A stretch of 64,000 bases of DNA, taken from Ascidiaceihabitans sp. (lineage in GTDB: Bacteria; Pseudomonadota; Alphaproteobacteria; Rhodobacterales; Rhodobacteraceae). Location of the stretch: assembly GCA_028248455.1 (NCBI GenBank), contig JAOKHV010000002.1, forward strand, positions 62,001 through 126,000, written 5' to 3'. Of this stretch, positions 37,845-47,619 are shown piece after piece; the stretch's first letter is position 1; each line of letters begins with the position of its first letter. A program made the translations under genes and the position numbers. The notes below the pieces were generated by a model, which made no database searches, had not been told where the DNA came from, and was given only the letters and a program-made list of their open reading frames with translations.

Positions 37845-38423
37845 ATGCCCACGCCCAATCCAGATGCCCTACATTTTCTGCAAACGCGCCGATCTCGCCC
37901 CTCTAAAACACTATCCATGCCTGTTCCGGATCGGTCTGAGGTAGAGCAATTGCTCACCATTGCTGCCCGTACACCCGATCATGGAAAGCTAGAGCCCTGG
38001 CGCTTTATTGTTATCGAAAAGGCTGCAATGCCGCGCATGGCAGAAATCGCAGAAGCGCGAGGTAAGGCGTTAGATTTAGCCGCCGAGCAAGTCAAAAAAG
38101 GTCGTGGTCAGTTTGATTTAGGCCACTTGGCGGTCGCCGTCGTTGAGGTGCACAAACCGTCTGCAAAGGTGCCTGAATTGGAACAAACCTACTCTGCTGG
38201 CGCTGTTTGCTTGGCTTTGCTAAACGCAGCTCTTGCTGCAGGGTGGGGTGCCAATTGGCTTAGCGGCTGGGTCAGCCATGATCGCGCATTTATGACCGAC
38301 GCACTGGGTTTAGAATCTCATGAGCGCATCGCAGGCTTCATACACATCGCGACGGAAACCACAGCACCACCAGAACGCCCACGACCTAACGTTGGCGAAA
38401 TGACATCATGGGTTAACGAATGA
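37845..38423 (+). CDS. Nitroreductase family protein (YdjA-like)
   Basis: A small FMN-dependent oxidoreductase of 192 residues. FMN-contacting residues are visible in LQTRRSRPSKTL and TPDHGKLEPWRFIVI near residue 45, and in GAVCLALLNAALAAGWGANWLSGW near 125. The physiological substrate is unknown. Its stop overlaps the ATG of the broken EI24-type gene (ATGA), so the pair was once translationally coupled. Confidence 0.85.
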   Translation: MPTPNPDALHFLQTRRSRPSKTLSMPVPDRSEVEQLLTIAARTPDHGKLEPWRFIVIEKAAMPRMAEIAEARGKALDLAAEQVKKGRGQFDLGHLAVAVVEVHKPSAKVPELEQTYSAGAVCLALLNAALAAGWGANWLSGWVSHDRAFMTDALGLESHERIAGFIHIATETTAPPERPRPNVGEMTSWVNE

Positions 38424-39115
38424 TCTTATCCAGCTTCTTTGCCGCCTTAGGGCAGATGGGTGATCCGCGGTTTCGATACGCCCTGATTAAGGGGGTTGGG
38501 CTAACAATTGCGCTGTTGATCATCGCAACCACCAGCTTTGTTTTACTAATTAACTACATTACGGGCGAGTCTGCCTTTTTCCAATTCTTGGGAAGTGTGC
38601 GCTGGATTTCTGTCCTCATCAGCTGGGGGTCATTTTTTCTGATTTCGTTCTTGTCCATCTTTTTGATGGTACCCGTTGCCTCAGCAATCACATCACTATT
38701 TTTGGACGAGGTTGCACAGGCTGTTGAGGACAAAAACTATTTCCACCCCCCCCCCACAGGTCCGCTCTGTTCCATTTGGTGAAGCACTGCGCGACGCAGT
38801 AAACTTCTTAAGCGTACTGGTGAGGGCCAATTTCCTCGCCCTGTTTTTGTATGTCCTACTCCCATTCACTGCACCGTTAATCTTTTAGGCACTGAACGGA
38901 TTCTTATTGGGCCGCGAATATTTCACCTTGGCCGTGTTGGGCGCAGTCAAGCTAAGGCTATGCGTAAACAAAAACAACACAGAGGAACTATTTGGGTGGC
39001 AGGAATTTTGATGGCGCTGCCCCTGTCTATCCCTCTGCTCAACCTGATTATTCCAATCCTAGGTGCCGCAACCTTTACCCATCTGTATCACCGTATTTCA
39101 GCGTATCGAGCTTAA
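38420..39115 (+). pseudogene. Broken EI24/CysZ-like membrane protein gene
   Basis: Three lesions interrupt an EI24-domain (CysZ-type) membrane protein. Frame one runs from ATG 38420 (LGQMGDPRFRYALIKGVGL) into a run of ten C residues (38746-38755), where one extra C shifts the frame. The next frame continues QVRSVPFGEALRDAVNF to a TAG at 38886-38888, at a place where Trp is expected (IFWALNGF). It goes on LNGFLLGREYF until a small deletion near 38931-38933, after which the remaining frame reads RVGRSQAKAMRK to WVAGILMALPLSIPLL and a TAA at 39113-39115. CysZ homologues move sulfate. The 3' end overlaps the opposing DUF1467 gene. Confidence 0.85.
38746..38755 (+). repeat. Homopolymer of ten C residues
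   Basis: A C10 tract inside the EI24-like pseudogene. Nine Cs would keep frame one in register with the downstream frame. Homopolymers of this length are prone to slippage in cells and to errors in some sequencing methods. Confidence 0.9.
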
Positions 39116-39365
39116 AGAACTCCATCTCGCTGATCTGTACTTTTTCTGACAAGATAATCGCTGAAATGATGCCCCATGCAACCAAGGCGATAGCCGTTGT
39201 GATGATCGCCTTTTTAGGCAGATTATGCACCTGAGGAGAACCCGCGTGTGTGCCCGGTTCAACCACGCCCACGTCACCTTGCGTTTTCACCTTAAAGGGC
39301 AACACAATCAAAAAAGTCATCCACCAGATGACAGCCAGTAGTACTAATGCTGAAGTAATACCCAC
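39075..39365 (-). CDS. DUF1467 family membrane protein
   Basis: A 96-residue protein with two helices (about residues 4-25 and 55-75) and the alphaproteobacterial DUF1467 signature WWMTFLIVLPFKVKTQ followed by VEPGTHAGSP. Function unknown. It is almost always next to methylmalonyl-CoA epimerase in this group, as it is here (3 bp apart). Its last 41 bases overlap the end of the EI24-type pseudogene on the other strand. Confidence 0.85.
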   Translation of the reverse strand: MGITSALVLLAVIWWMTFLIVLPFKVKTQGDVGVVEPGTHAGSPQVHNLPKKAIITTAIALVAWGIISAIILSEKVQISEMEFFKLDTLKYGDTDG

Positions 39366-39368
39366 GAT

Positions 39369-39773
39369 TTACACCTGCTCCAATTCTACAAGACATCCGT
39401 TAAAGTCCTTGGGGTGCAGGAATAAAACTGGTTTTCCATGCGCCCCAATTTTTGGCTCGCCGTTCCCTAAAACTCGCGCACCTGTTTCAACAAGGTGATC
39501 ACGCGCTTGGATGATGTCATCGACCTCATAGCAAACGTGATGCATTCCACCAGCGGGGTTCTTTTCCAGAAAACTGGTGATCGGGCTGTTTACGCCCAAT
39601 GGATATAGCAGCTCAATCTTTGTGTTCGGCAGTTCAATGAACACAACAGTCACACCGTGATCTGGTTCCTCTTGCTGTTCGCCCACTTTAGCGCCCAGCG
39701 CATTGCGGTATTGATCTGCTGCGGCCTCAAGATCAGGCACGGCAATAGCAAGGTGGTTCAATCTACCAATCAT
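39369..39773 (-). CDS. mce: Methylmalonyl-CoA epimerase
   Basis: A VOC-fold enzyme of 134 residues that interconverts the (R) and (S) forms of methylmalonyl-CoA in propionate metabolism. Begins MIGRLNHLAIAVPDLEAA, with metal His near residue 6 (NHLAIA) and HHVCYEVDD near 81 and the Glu-containing LVELEQV end. The start at 39773 is preferred over 39797 because AGGGA lies five bases before it and the domain begins at once. Confidence 0.9.
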   Translation of the reverse strand: MIGRLNHLAIAVPDLEAAADQYRNALGAKVGEQQEEPDHGVTVVFIELPNTKIELLYPLGVNSPITSFLEKNPAGGMHHVCYEVDDIIQARDHLVETGARVLGNGEPKIGAHGKPVLFLHPKDFNGCLVELEQV

Positions 39774-39806
39774 GGCTTCCCTCAAAGTAAGACGCATTGC
39801 AGCTTT

Positions 39807-40568
39807 ATGCGGCCCATGCGCAACAAGAGCAAGCGACGCACCGACGCACCCCTATTTGACACTGAGAATGAACGGGCTGTTAGCAAAGCTTGCCTGCCCA
39901 ACTGCAAACCGCCCCCGATTGGGGCTTACGGTTTTAGTAATCGAAGACAGCAGGTTTGCTTGTGAAGCGATCCGTTTACTTTGCCTTCGGAGTGGTGCAC
40001 GTATTCGACGTGCAGACAGTTTGCGGTCTGCACGACGGCACTTGTAAGTGTATCACCCATCAGTCGCGATTGTTGATCTGGGTTTGCCTGATGGCAATGG
40101 TGAGGACCTTATCAAAGACCTTGTTCAGGATACCCCGCGGCCATTAATCGTGCTGGGAGCTGCAGGCGACCCGCATTCAAGAGATACGGCTATGACGGCA
40201 GGTGCCGACGGGTTCCTTGTGAAACCGATCACATCGCTTGCCGCATTTCAGGAAGCCATTTTGGCGAACCTACTAGTAGATCGCCATCCGCATGGACCAC
40301 GGATGAAACTGTCATTCCAGACCCAATCTCTTACCAAGATGACAGGGCGCATGTGGAGGATGTCCTTGAGGACAGTAAGGACAATCGAACGCTCAATTAT
40401 GTTGCCCAGTTTCTAGGAAGCGTCGCACGCAGCGCCAACGACCACAACATGCTTAAGGCATATGAAGCACTTGCCGCGAGACGAGATGCAAGTGAACCAA
40501 CGTCTTTGGAAGCAGCGCAAATAATTGGACTAATCCAGCAACGCCTGACTGAAAGAATTGCCATTTGA
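39807..40568 (+). pseudogene. Broken response-regulator gene
   Basis: The ancestral gene would encode about 253 aa. From ATG 39807 the frame reads MRPMRNKSKRRTDAPLFD, then must shift near 39905-39915 to LGLTVLVIEDSRFACEAIRLL (receiver start). A TAA at 40045-40047 interrupts RRHL-VYHPSVAIVDLGLP, where a Gln codon is likely. The receiver resumes with the phospho-acceptor Asp in VDLGLPDG and Lys in FLVKPI. A second shift near 40300 leads to DETVIPDP and VEDVLEDSKDNRTLNYVAQFLGSVARS, ending at 40568. First and last parts are in the same frame, so the two shifts cancel. The gene cannot make a whole product. Confidence 0.85.
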
Positions 40569-40575
40569 AAAGAAT

Positions 40576-41307
40576 TTAAAGTAACGGATCACTGTTGGGC
40601 CGAACCAATCGCGTCAAATCGCTTAAACGTTCATTCTGGCGACCATTCACATCAAAGTTGGACGAAGCCAACCACGCCTTAACTGCCTCCTTCAGCGCAG
40701 GCCACTCACTATCGATTGCAGCAAACCATGCCGTATCACAATTGCGACCTTTGACAATTGCAGCTTGGCGAAACACGCCTTCATAGTTCATACCCAAACG
40801 CTGTGCAGCGCGCCGTGACGGTATGTTGGCTGCGTTACACTTCCACTCATAACGACGGTACCCGGCCTCAAAGGCCCATTGCATCATAAGGTACATCGCT
40901 TCGGTCGCTGCAGGCGTCCTCTGAAGCGCAGGACTCATATTTATATGGCCGACTTCAATTGTTCCAGCTCCAGGCTAAATTCGTAAGAAACTTGCGACCC
41001 CCTCAAAGGCACCAGTATGAAAATTCTTTATCGCAAAGAACACTGTATCTGTTAGTGCAGCGACCTCTTTGAGCCAGCGATGATACTGGGCTGATGAAGA
41101 GAATGGACCATATGGCATGTAATCCCAAACTTGATCGTGGCCTTCAAAAACACGGAATAAAAGGGCTGCGTGTTTTTCCGCATCTAGCCGCTCAAGCTGG
41201 CAATAATTTCCCGTCAACACATCCTTATTTGGATACGGTGGTACAGACCAGTTTTCGACGACGGGGCCAACAATGGCAGGGGCTTGATCAGAGCGTGTCA
41301 TACTCAA
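40576..41307 (-). pseudogene. GNAT acetyltransferase gene interrupted by an amber codon
   Basis: Two in-phase frames joined by a single TAG at 40975-40977. The first (ATG 41307) reads SVPPYPNKDVLTGNYCQLERLD and YMPYGPFSSSAQYHRWL up to VASFLRI. The second carries on PGAGTIEVGHINMSP, TPAATEAMYLMM and RRYEWKCNAANIPSRRAAQRLGM, the CoA-binding and C-terminal parts of a RimJ/RimL-type GNAT enzyme. CAG to TAG (one transition) explains the stop. The full length of about 243 aa is otherwise intact, so this is a recent lesion, or a rarely read-through gene. It converges on the response-regulator pseudogene. Confidence 0.85.
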
Positions 41308-41429
41308 ACACTAGGCTGTTTTCCACCACAGTCCAATCCCTAGTTGCAGCGCAAAAAACGGAATACGTGAGCAACAAATAAGGGCGGGTAGCTTTCAAAC
41401 TACACCGCCCTCAAATTTGTATTTTGAAC

Positions 41430-43280
41430 TTAATCCTGCGGGATAACGCGCAAGCCTAGCTCCATCAGCTGATCAGCCATCGGTTCAGACGGTGCCGACA
41501 TCATCAAGTCCTCAGCACGTTGGTTCATTGGGAACAAAATAACTTCACGGATGTTCGCCTCATCCGCCAACAACATCACGATGCGGTCGATCCCAGCAGC
41601 ACAACCACCGTGAGGCGGAGCGCCGTATTGGAATGCGTTGACCATACCGCCAAAGCGTTTCTCGACTTCTTCTTTGCCGTAACCAGCAATTTCAAATGCT
41701 TTGAACATAATCTCTGGTTTGTGGTTCCGGATCGCGCCAGACACCAATTCGTAACCGTTGCACGCAAGGTCATACTGATAGCCCAAGACTTCCAATGGAT
41801 CGCCTAGCAGCGCGTCCATTCCACCTTGTGGCATCGAGAACGGGTTGTGTTCAAAATCGATCTTACCGGTTTCTTCGTCTTTTTCGTAGATCGGGAAATC
41901 AACGACCCAAGCGAATGCAAAGCGGTTCTTGTCGGTTAGACCCAGCTCATCGCCGATTACGTTACGGGCACGACCTGCTACGCCTTCAAAGGCTTTAGGC
42001 TTGCCGCCCAAGAAGAATGCAGCATCCCCGACATCAAGCCCAAGCTGTTGGCGTATCGCTTCAGTGCGCTCTGGGCCAATGTTTTTCGCAAGTGGTCCAG
42101 CGGCTTCCATGCCGCCTTCAACTTCACCAGATTTTAATTTGGTTTGCGCTTCTTTTACCGAAATACCCATTTCTTGGGCAACAGCATCTGCTGTTTTTTC
42201 ACGCCAGAAGATGTAGCCCATGCCAGGCAGGCCTTCTTTTTGCGCGAAGGCATTCATACGGTCACAGAACTTGCGGCTACCACCTTTAGGCGCAGGAATG
42301 GCGCGAATTTGTGTACCGTCTTGCTCAAGCAACTTAGCAAAAATTGCAAAACCAGAGCCCGCGAAGTGCTCGGACACAGTTTGCATTTTGATTGGATTGC
42401 GAAGGTCAGGTTTATCAGAGCCATACCAAAGAGCCGCATCTTTATAAGAAATCTGCGTCCAATCACGGTCAACATTCCGGCCACCACCAAATTCTTCAAA
42501 CACGCCAGCGATGACAGGTTCGATGGTGTCGAACACGTCCTGTTGGGTGACAAAGCTCATTTCAAGGTCGAGCTGGTAGAAGTCTGTAGGCGAGCGATCC
42601 GCACGTGGATCTTCATCGCGGAAACACGGTGCAATCTGGAAGTATTTATCAAAGCCAGAAACCATCAACAACTGTTTGAATTGTTGAGGAGCCTGCGGCA
42701 AAGCGTAAAACTTACCCGGATGCAGACGTGAAGGCACCAAGAAATCGCGTGCACCTTCGGGTGAAGATGCTGTGATGATTGGCGTTTGAAACTCTTTGAA
42801 GCTCTTGTCCCACATACGTTTGCGAATAGACGTGACAACATCAGAACGCATGATCATATTCTTCTGCATTTTCTCACGACGCAGATCAAGGTAGCGATAT
42901 TTCAGGCGTGTTTCTTCTGGGTATTCTTGATCACCGAAAACCATGAGCGGCAATTCAGATGATGCACCCAAGACTTCAAGGTCACGCACAAACACTTCGA
43001 TTTCGCCAGTTGGGATTTTGGCATTCACCAACTCAGCATCACGCGCTTTAACTGTGCCATCGATGCGGATGCACCATTCGGAACGTACCTTTTCAAGGTC
43101 AGCGAACACTGGGCTATCTGGATCGCACAACACTTGAGTGATTCCATAGTGATCGCGAAGGTCGATGAACAGAATGCCACCGTGGTCACGGACGCGATGA
43201 ACCCAACCAGAAAGGCGGATGTTATCCCCAACATCAAGTGCTGTCAGGTCTGCGCAGGTATGGCTACGGTATTCGTGCAT
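41430..43280 (-). CDS. aspS: Aspartate--tRNA(Asp/Asn) ligase
   Basis: Class II synthetase of 616 residues with an N-terminal OB-fold ([21 protein letters not shown] near 25), class II motif 2 ([19 protein letters not shown] near 220), a bacterial GAD insertion (about 290-420) and motif 3 ([14 protein letters not shown] near 555). Alphaproteobacterial AspRS is often of the non-discriminating kind that also charges tRNA-Asn for transamidation; whether that holds here cannot be seen. It is the only intact gene between the pseudogene cluster and the polyol operon. Confidence 0.95.
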   Translation of the reverse strand: MHEYRSHTCADLTALDVGDNIRLSGWVHRVRDHGGILFIDLRDHYGITQVLCDPDSPVFADLEKVRSEWCIRIDGTVKARDAELVNAKIPTGEIEVFVRDLEVLGASSELPLMVFGDQEYPEETRLKYRYLDLRREKMQKNMIMRSDVVTSIRKRMWDKSFKEFQTPIITASSPEGARDFLVPSRLHPGKFYALPQAPQQFKQLLMVSGFDKYFQIAPCFRDEDPRADRSPTDFYQLDLEMSFVTQQDVFDTIEPVIAGVFEEFGGGRNVDRDWTQISYKDAALWYGSDKPDLRNPIKMQTVSEHFAGSGFAIFAKLLEQDGTQIRAIPAPKGGSRKFCDRMNAFAQKEGLPGMGYIFWREKTADAVAQEMGISVKEAQTKLKSGEVEGGMEAAGPLAKNIGPERTEAIRQQLGLDVGDAAFFLGGKPKAFEGVAGRARNVIGDELGLTDKNRFAFAWVVDFPIYEKDEETGKIDFEHNPFSMPQGGMDALLGDPLEVLGYQYDLACNGYELVSGAIRNHKPEIMFKAFEIAGYGKEEVEKRFGGMVNAFQYGAPPHGGCAAGIDRIVMLLADEANIREVILFPMNQRAEDLMMSAPSEPMADQLMELGLRVIPQD

Positions 43281-43395
43281 GGGATGGTCCCCTCTGTGGG
43301 CGAAAAACTTTGGGCAGATACACCGCTCAGCGGCTCAGAAGTCAAGACGAATGGGCAAATCCAGCGCGAAATAACGACCATATTTACTTTATTTC

Positions 43396-44028
43396 TCAGA
43401 AGAACACCTCTTCCAGCAACATGTCACCACGTTCTTCAAACGCTTCAAGTTCAACATCAATCTCTGTCACCTTTGGGTTTAGCCCAGTTCCCTTTGAAAA
43501 CAAACCCGCTGAAGCAAGTTGCACGCTGGTCTTTTCAACGCGGATGAGAGGGATTACTTCATTCGAGGTAACAGGCTCACTTCAAAGGGAGCAAAATCGT
43601 TTACAGCAATCACTAATTACAGGATCAACTTGCGCAAATCTGCGGAGTTGTTCCTGAGACTCCACGTATATCTTGCCAGGCCGCAACAATAAAATTGCAA
43701 ATTTAGCGTCAGAGCCAGCGATAAATACCGCAAGATGAAGAGCCGAATTGTCACTCGATACGATTACGTTAGCTGCTTCTGTAGTGCGCCAGCTAGAACT
43801 CCAGGTCATGAGTTTGTGGGCTAAACGTCTCAAACCCTTCGGCCTTTGAGCACTCTTCAATGTCTTCTCCGAACCAGAAACGACACTTTCTTTGAGAACT
43901 TTACCCTTGGACACATACAGCTTTTCAGGACCTAGAGCTTTTGTTTGATCGCGACGTTTCAATAAACGTTGATCGTCTTGGGTCCTCAGAGAAGTATTGG
44001 GCAAATGACAGCCGCATTGGTTGAGCAC
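43396..44028 (-). pseudogene. Decayed glycosyltransferase-like remnant
   Basis: A minus-strand frame (44028-43582) contains ALGPEKLYVSKGKV and TEAANVIVSSDNSALHLAVF, which resemble the nucleotide-sugar region of glycosyltransferase-61/DUF563 proteins of roseobacters (a VSRS-type loop and a DGSALHLA-type loop). Shifted frames continue it as SNEVIPLIRVEK and LNPKVTEIDVELEAFEERGDM, ending at TGA 43396-43398. The N-terminal half is absent and at least one frameshift is needed. The family assignment is from memory of these motifs and is tentative. Confidence 0.4.
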
Positions 44029-44232
44029 GAGAAACTACTATAGCTTAGTGGTGTTTCGGGAATGGTTCACAAAGCAGAAGGACTTCACAAAGAGAGTTTT
44101 GATAGACTTATGACGCAGCGTGATGCAGTCATGTTGCTTCTACATCTATAACTTCTGAGTGGCAGTGTAGCTCCTGGTCAAAAAGCCATCAACACGCATC
44201 TCAAACGGCTTTCTGAGGCGAAGGCCTGCGGC

Positions 44233-44270
44233 TTTGCTTGGTCTGCCCAACACAGGGCAGTCCAAGCAAA
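44233..44270 (-). terminator. Strong hairpin after the polyol operon
   Basis: TTTGCTTGG (44233-44241) pairs with CCAAGCAAA (44262-44270), and CTGCCC (44243-44248) with GGGCAG (44255-44260), giving about 15 bp with one mismatch and a 6-base loop. It lies 11 bp downstream of the last operon gene. No clear U-run follows on the minus strand, so it may act as a transcript end stabiliser as much as a terminator. Confidence 0.6.
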
Positions 44271-44281
44271 AGGTAATATTT

Positions 44282-45316
44282 TCAGAGGCGCAGACCACTT
44301 TCAATGTCGAAATAATGAGCGAGCTCAGGATCGATTGTAAAACCAATCATATCACCTTTAGCAGCCTCTGGCGGCTTCAAAGTCTTCGCAATGAACTCAA
44401 CGCCTGTTTCAGAAATCAAGTGAACCAAAGCATATTCGCCCAAGTTTTCAACCAAATCCAAACGACCTTCAACAACAGCTTTTGCCTTTGTTGTTACAAC
44501 CAAATGCTCAGGACGCATTCCGACATTCGTAGTCTCTGAAAGTGGGGCACCCAAGACTTTTGTCGCATTCGCAGAAAGATCTTTTGTAGAGAAGAAATTC
44601 ATCTTCGGGCTACCAATGAACTGCGCAACAAAAGCATTTGCAGGGCGTTCATATAGCTCGATTGGTGAACCGACTTGTTCAATACGGCCAGCACGAAGCA
44701 CAACAATTTTGTCAGCTAATGTCATGGCCTCGACCTGATCATGTGTCACGTAGATCATTGTCGTCTGTAGGCGTTCATGCAGGCGCGCAATTTCCAAACG
44801 GGTTTGAACCCGCAACGCAGCGTCAAGATTAGACAACGGTTCGTCGAACAAGAATACCTTAGGGTCGCGAACAATCGCGCGGCCAATTGCAACACGTTGA
44901 CGTTGACCACCGGACAAGTTCCGTGGGCTCCGGTCAAGGTAGTCAGTAATCTGCAAGATTTCAGCAGCTGCTTTAACACGACTGTCGATTTCAGCAGGAT
45001 CTGTTTTTGCCTGCTTGAGGCCAAACGCCATGTTTTTATAAACAGTCATGTGCGGGTAAAGCGCATAAGACTGGAATACCATTGCGACACCGCGCTTTGA
45101 TGCAGCTACGTCATTTACGACCTCATCACCAATCGCAACAGTCCCATCAGAAATTTCTTCAAGGCCCGCGATCATGCGCAGCAAAGTTGATTTTCCGCAG
45201 CCCGACGGGCCGACAAAAACAACAAACTCACCATCTTCAATATCAAGGTCAACGCCATGCATAACTTGCGTTTCACCATAGCTTTTGCGGACATCGCGTA
45301 GGGTTAGACCGGACAT
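44282..45316 (-). CDS. smoK: Polyol ABC transporter ATP-binding protein (SmoK/UgpC type)
   Basis: CUT1-family ATPase of 344 residues that powers sugar-alcohol uptake. Walker [10 protein letters not shown] is at 36-44, the signature [14 protein letters not shown] near 134, Walker B with [12 protein letters not shown] near 155, and the switch His in [14 protein letters not shown] near 190. A C-terminal TOBE domain follows. Its start overlaps the stop of the mannitol dehydrogenase gene by 13 bp. Last gene of the operon. Confidence 0.9.
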   Translation of the reverse strand: MSGLTLRDVRKSYGETQVMHGVDLDIEDGEFVVFVGPSGCGKSTLLRMIAGLEEISDGTVAIGDEVVNDVAASKRGVAMVFQSYALYPHMTVYKNMAFGLKQAKTDPAEIDSRVKAAAEILQITDYLDRSPRNLSGGQRQRVAIGRAIVRDPKVFLFDEPLSNLDAALRVQTRLEIARLHERLQTTMIYVTHDQVEAMTLADKIVVLRAGRIEQVGSPIELYERPANAFVAQFIGSPKMNFFSTKDLSANATKVLGAPLSETTNVGMRPEHLVVTTKAKAVVEGRLDLVENLGEYALVHLISETGVEFIAKTLKPPEAAKGDMIGFTIDPELAHYFDIESGLRL

Positions 45317-46725
45317 TTTAGCTCCAATTCTTTAATCTCACGTCGCAGGGTTTCGACGAATTCAGGATAGGTTTCAGGAAGGTCGCCCCAAAGCTGACGG
45401 TTAGTAAAAAACGCCTCAGTGCCTAACATGGCCTCAAGGTCGCTCCAGCCGGGTTCGACATAATTAAACGGGATTTTCCCAGCAGCAACATGGCGTGCAA
45501 AAACATACCAGCTGGCAATACTGCGAATGGCAAAAATCGGCAGGATACCCTGCGCGAAGCAGCCCGAAAGCGTTGGTCGGATGAAAATCGGAAACTTGGC
45601 CATTCCATCTGCACAGATTCGCGCAATGGTATCTCCAATTGCTTGATTGCCAAAACGACGTTCAATCGCGACCACGTAATCTTCTTTTGAAAACGGAAGA
45701 TCGATTGTGATAGCAGGTAACACTTCCTGGATTTCGAAATTCTGAAAGTGTTCGTTCAAGTAGGGAATACGCATGGCAGCATCAAAGGTTTCGACCCCTT
45801 CGAGCGCTGCCAGATATGCTAGCGCTGTATGACCACCGTTCAAAACGCGAATCTTGGTCTCTTCGTAGGGATCTACATCAGACGTGACGGTAACACCGGC
45901 TTGTGCCAGGTTCGGCATTTCGGCACCAGCACTATCCTGAAGCACCCATTGAATGAAATCTTCGGCCATGATGGGGGACGTAACGGCTTTGCCAACCAAC
46001 AACGATAACTCAGGTCCAAGTTCGGCAGGGCTACGCGGTGTGATCCGGTCCACCATAGAACAAGGAAACTCAACATTTTTCAAAACCCAGTCAGCCAAAA
46101 TCAGATCACCACAAGCAACCAAATAGGCCAGCAAATTGCGACGCAACATTTTACCATTTTGGCGAATATTATCACAGCACGCGATTGTTAGCGCAGCACC
46201 GGTTTCAGCAGTTCGTTTGGTTAACCCGCCACGTAAATATCCGTAGACGCTTTGTGGCGCACCACCAGATAACTCCGCGCTAATAGTTGGATCAGAAAGA
46301 TTCAAGTCTCCGTTCGGGTCAGTGTAGTAACCGCTCTCAGTGACTGTAATGGTAACCAAATGGACAGATGCTTTGGATAACAGCGCTTCCGCTTGAGCTG
46401 GTGCAACACTCCAATCTTCGAAGTGAACGTGCGGGCGGACTCGACGCAACGCAACTTCACCATCCGAGGAAATAGATTTCAAGTGATATCCGTCGTGCGC
46501 TTTGATATCAGCAACCGCCGCATCAAAATGCGTCGTCTCAGTACCACGTAGGTTGACAGCGGCCACACCCCAACGAAGATCATTGGAACAAGCCATGTAG
46601 TCGTCAATATATACTGCCTGGTGCGCACGATGAAACGCACCGAAGCCCAAGTGGACGACACCAATTTGACAAGCTGAGCGATCATATTCTGTGGCGAAAA
46701 TAGTGGTGTTTGCCGCATTGTTCAT
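45304..46725 (-). CDS. mtlK: Mannitol 2-dehydrogenase family protein
   Basis: Long-chain polyol dehydrogenase, 473 residues, oxidising D-mannitol (or D-arabinitol/sorbitol) to the ketose. The family motif KxxxxNxxH is present in [16 protein letters not shown] near residue 288, with the NAD-binding region around [17 protein letters not shown] at the N-terminus. The ATG overlaps the AraC gene stop by one base. Together with smoEFGK and the sorbitol dehydrogenase it makes a complete import-and-oxidise pathway to fructose. Confidence 0.9.
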   Translation of the reverse strand: MNNAANTTIFATEYDRSACQIGVVHLGFGAFHRAHQAVYIDDYMACSNDLRWGVAAVNLRGTETTHFDAAVADIKAHDGYHLKSISSDGEVALRRVRPHVHFEDWSVAPAQAEALLSKASVHLVTITVTESGYYTDPNGDLNLSDPTISAELSGGAPQSVYGYLRGGLTKRTAETGAALTIACCDNIRQNGKMLRRNLLAYLVACGDLILADWVLKNVEFPCSMVDRITPRSPAELGPELSLLVGKAVTSPIMAEDFIQWVLQDSAGAEMPNLAQAGVTVTSDVDPYEETKIRVLNGGHTALAYLAALEGVETFDAAMRIPYLNEHFQNFEIQEVLPAITIDLPFSKEDYVVAIERRFGNQAIGDTIARICADGMAKFPIFIRPTLSGCFAQGILPIFAIRSIASWYVFARHVAAGKIPFNYVEPGWSDLEAMLGTEAFFTNRQLWGDLPETYPEFVETLRREIKELELKCPV

Positions 46726-47615
46726 CAGCTGTTCTCCAATTGCGGTGCAAGATCTTTGCGCGCTGTTTCGCGATATTCAGAAGGGGTCATACCCTTCACC
46801 TTCAAAAAGTGCCTATTAAAGTTGGCAAGATTTTTAAAACCAGCCGACTGCGAGATCATGATGATCTGATCGTCAGATGCATATAGCATTCCGCAGGCCT
46901 CACCGATGCGAATCCTATTTAAGAATTCGACAAAACTGTGGCCAGTTACCGTTTGAAAATTACGGCTGAAGGTAATCTCAGTCATGCCCGCCATTTTCGC
47001 AGCCTTACTCACCGAAAGTGGTTCGCTAAATTCTTTGACGATGTAATCCACGACTTCAGCAATACGCGCATGTTTGCTCCCACCTTGCGGCTGGATCAAC
47101 TTTGCGACTGATAGAGTTTTCTTTTCGGCATGTTCATTTAGGCGCACGAGAAACCTGACAAAGGACAAGATGCGTTCGGCACCTTTATTGTCACGGATAG
47201 CTTCCATGTGGCCACGTGCAAACGTTGGATTGAACCCTTCGAAAATAATACCCGATTGCGCCAGTTGCAAAAGCTGCAAAACCTGTGAAAATTCGGGAAA
47301 GCCTTCAGCTAATTTCTCAACGCTTTCGTGGCTAAACTGAACCAACATATCGCGCGTTGAAACCGGTTTTGACCAGATTTTGTCGGTGACCCAGTTGTGC
47401 GGCAGGTTCGGGCCCGTCATGAAAAGGTCACCCGCTTTGAAATCGCCGATGTGATCTCCCACGAATGCCTTACCACGGGTGTCAGTAATCAGGTGCAATT
47501 CATATTCTTCATGGGCATGCCAGCGACACAGATCATTCGGCCAGCCATGTTGTAGGTAGCGAATTGACCGTGTACTACGGTCCACCATTTCGATTTCTGG
47601 GGTAATTATTGACAT
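46725..47615 (-). CDS. AraC family transcriptional regulator with cupin sensor
   Basis: 296 residues: an N-terminal cupin-like domain (WHAHEEYELHLITDTRGKAFVGDHIG) and a C-terminal double HTH (LSVSKAAKMAGMTEITFSRNFQTVTGHSF near 215 and FNRHFLKVKGMTPSEYR near the end). By position it should control the polyol operon, comparable with MtlR-type AraC activators of Pseudomonas mannitol genes. The start at 47615, 4 bp after the dehydrogenase stop, is preferred to 47648, which would overlap it. A regulator inside the operon predicts positive autoregulation. Confidence 0.85.
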   Translation of the reverse strand: MSIITPEIEMVDRSTRSIRYLQHGWPNDLCRWHAHEEYELHLITDTRGKAFVGDHIGDFKAGDLFMTGPNLPHNWVTDKIWSKPVSTRDMLVQFSHESVEKLAEGFPEFSQVLQLLQLAQSGIIFEGFNPTFARGHMEAIRDNKGAERILSFVRFLVRLNEHAEKKTLSVAKLIQPQGGSKHARIAEVVDYIVKEFSEPLSVSKAAKMAGMTEITFSRNFQTVTGHSFVEFLNRIRIGEACGMLYASDDQIIMISQSAGFKNLANFNRHFLKVKGMTPSEYRETARKDLAPQLENS

Positions 47616-47619
47616 CTGA

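Noticed and set aside
38746-38755. C10 tract as a phase-variation switch
   Set aside because: A TAG and a further deletion downstream would block the protein at any tract length.
23879-41000. Reassigned stop codons
   Set aside because: TGA, TAG and TAA all occur as the interrupting codons and all end intact genes normally, so no single reassignment explains them; frameshifts are present too.
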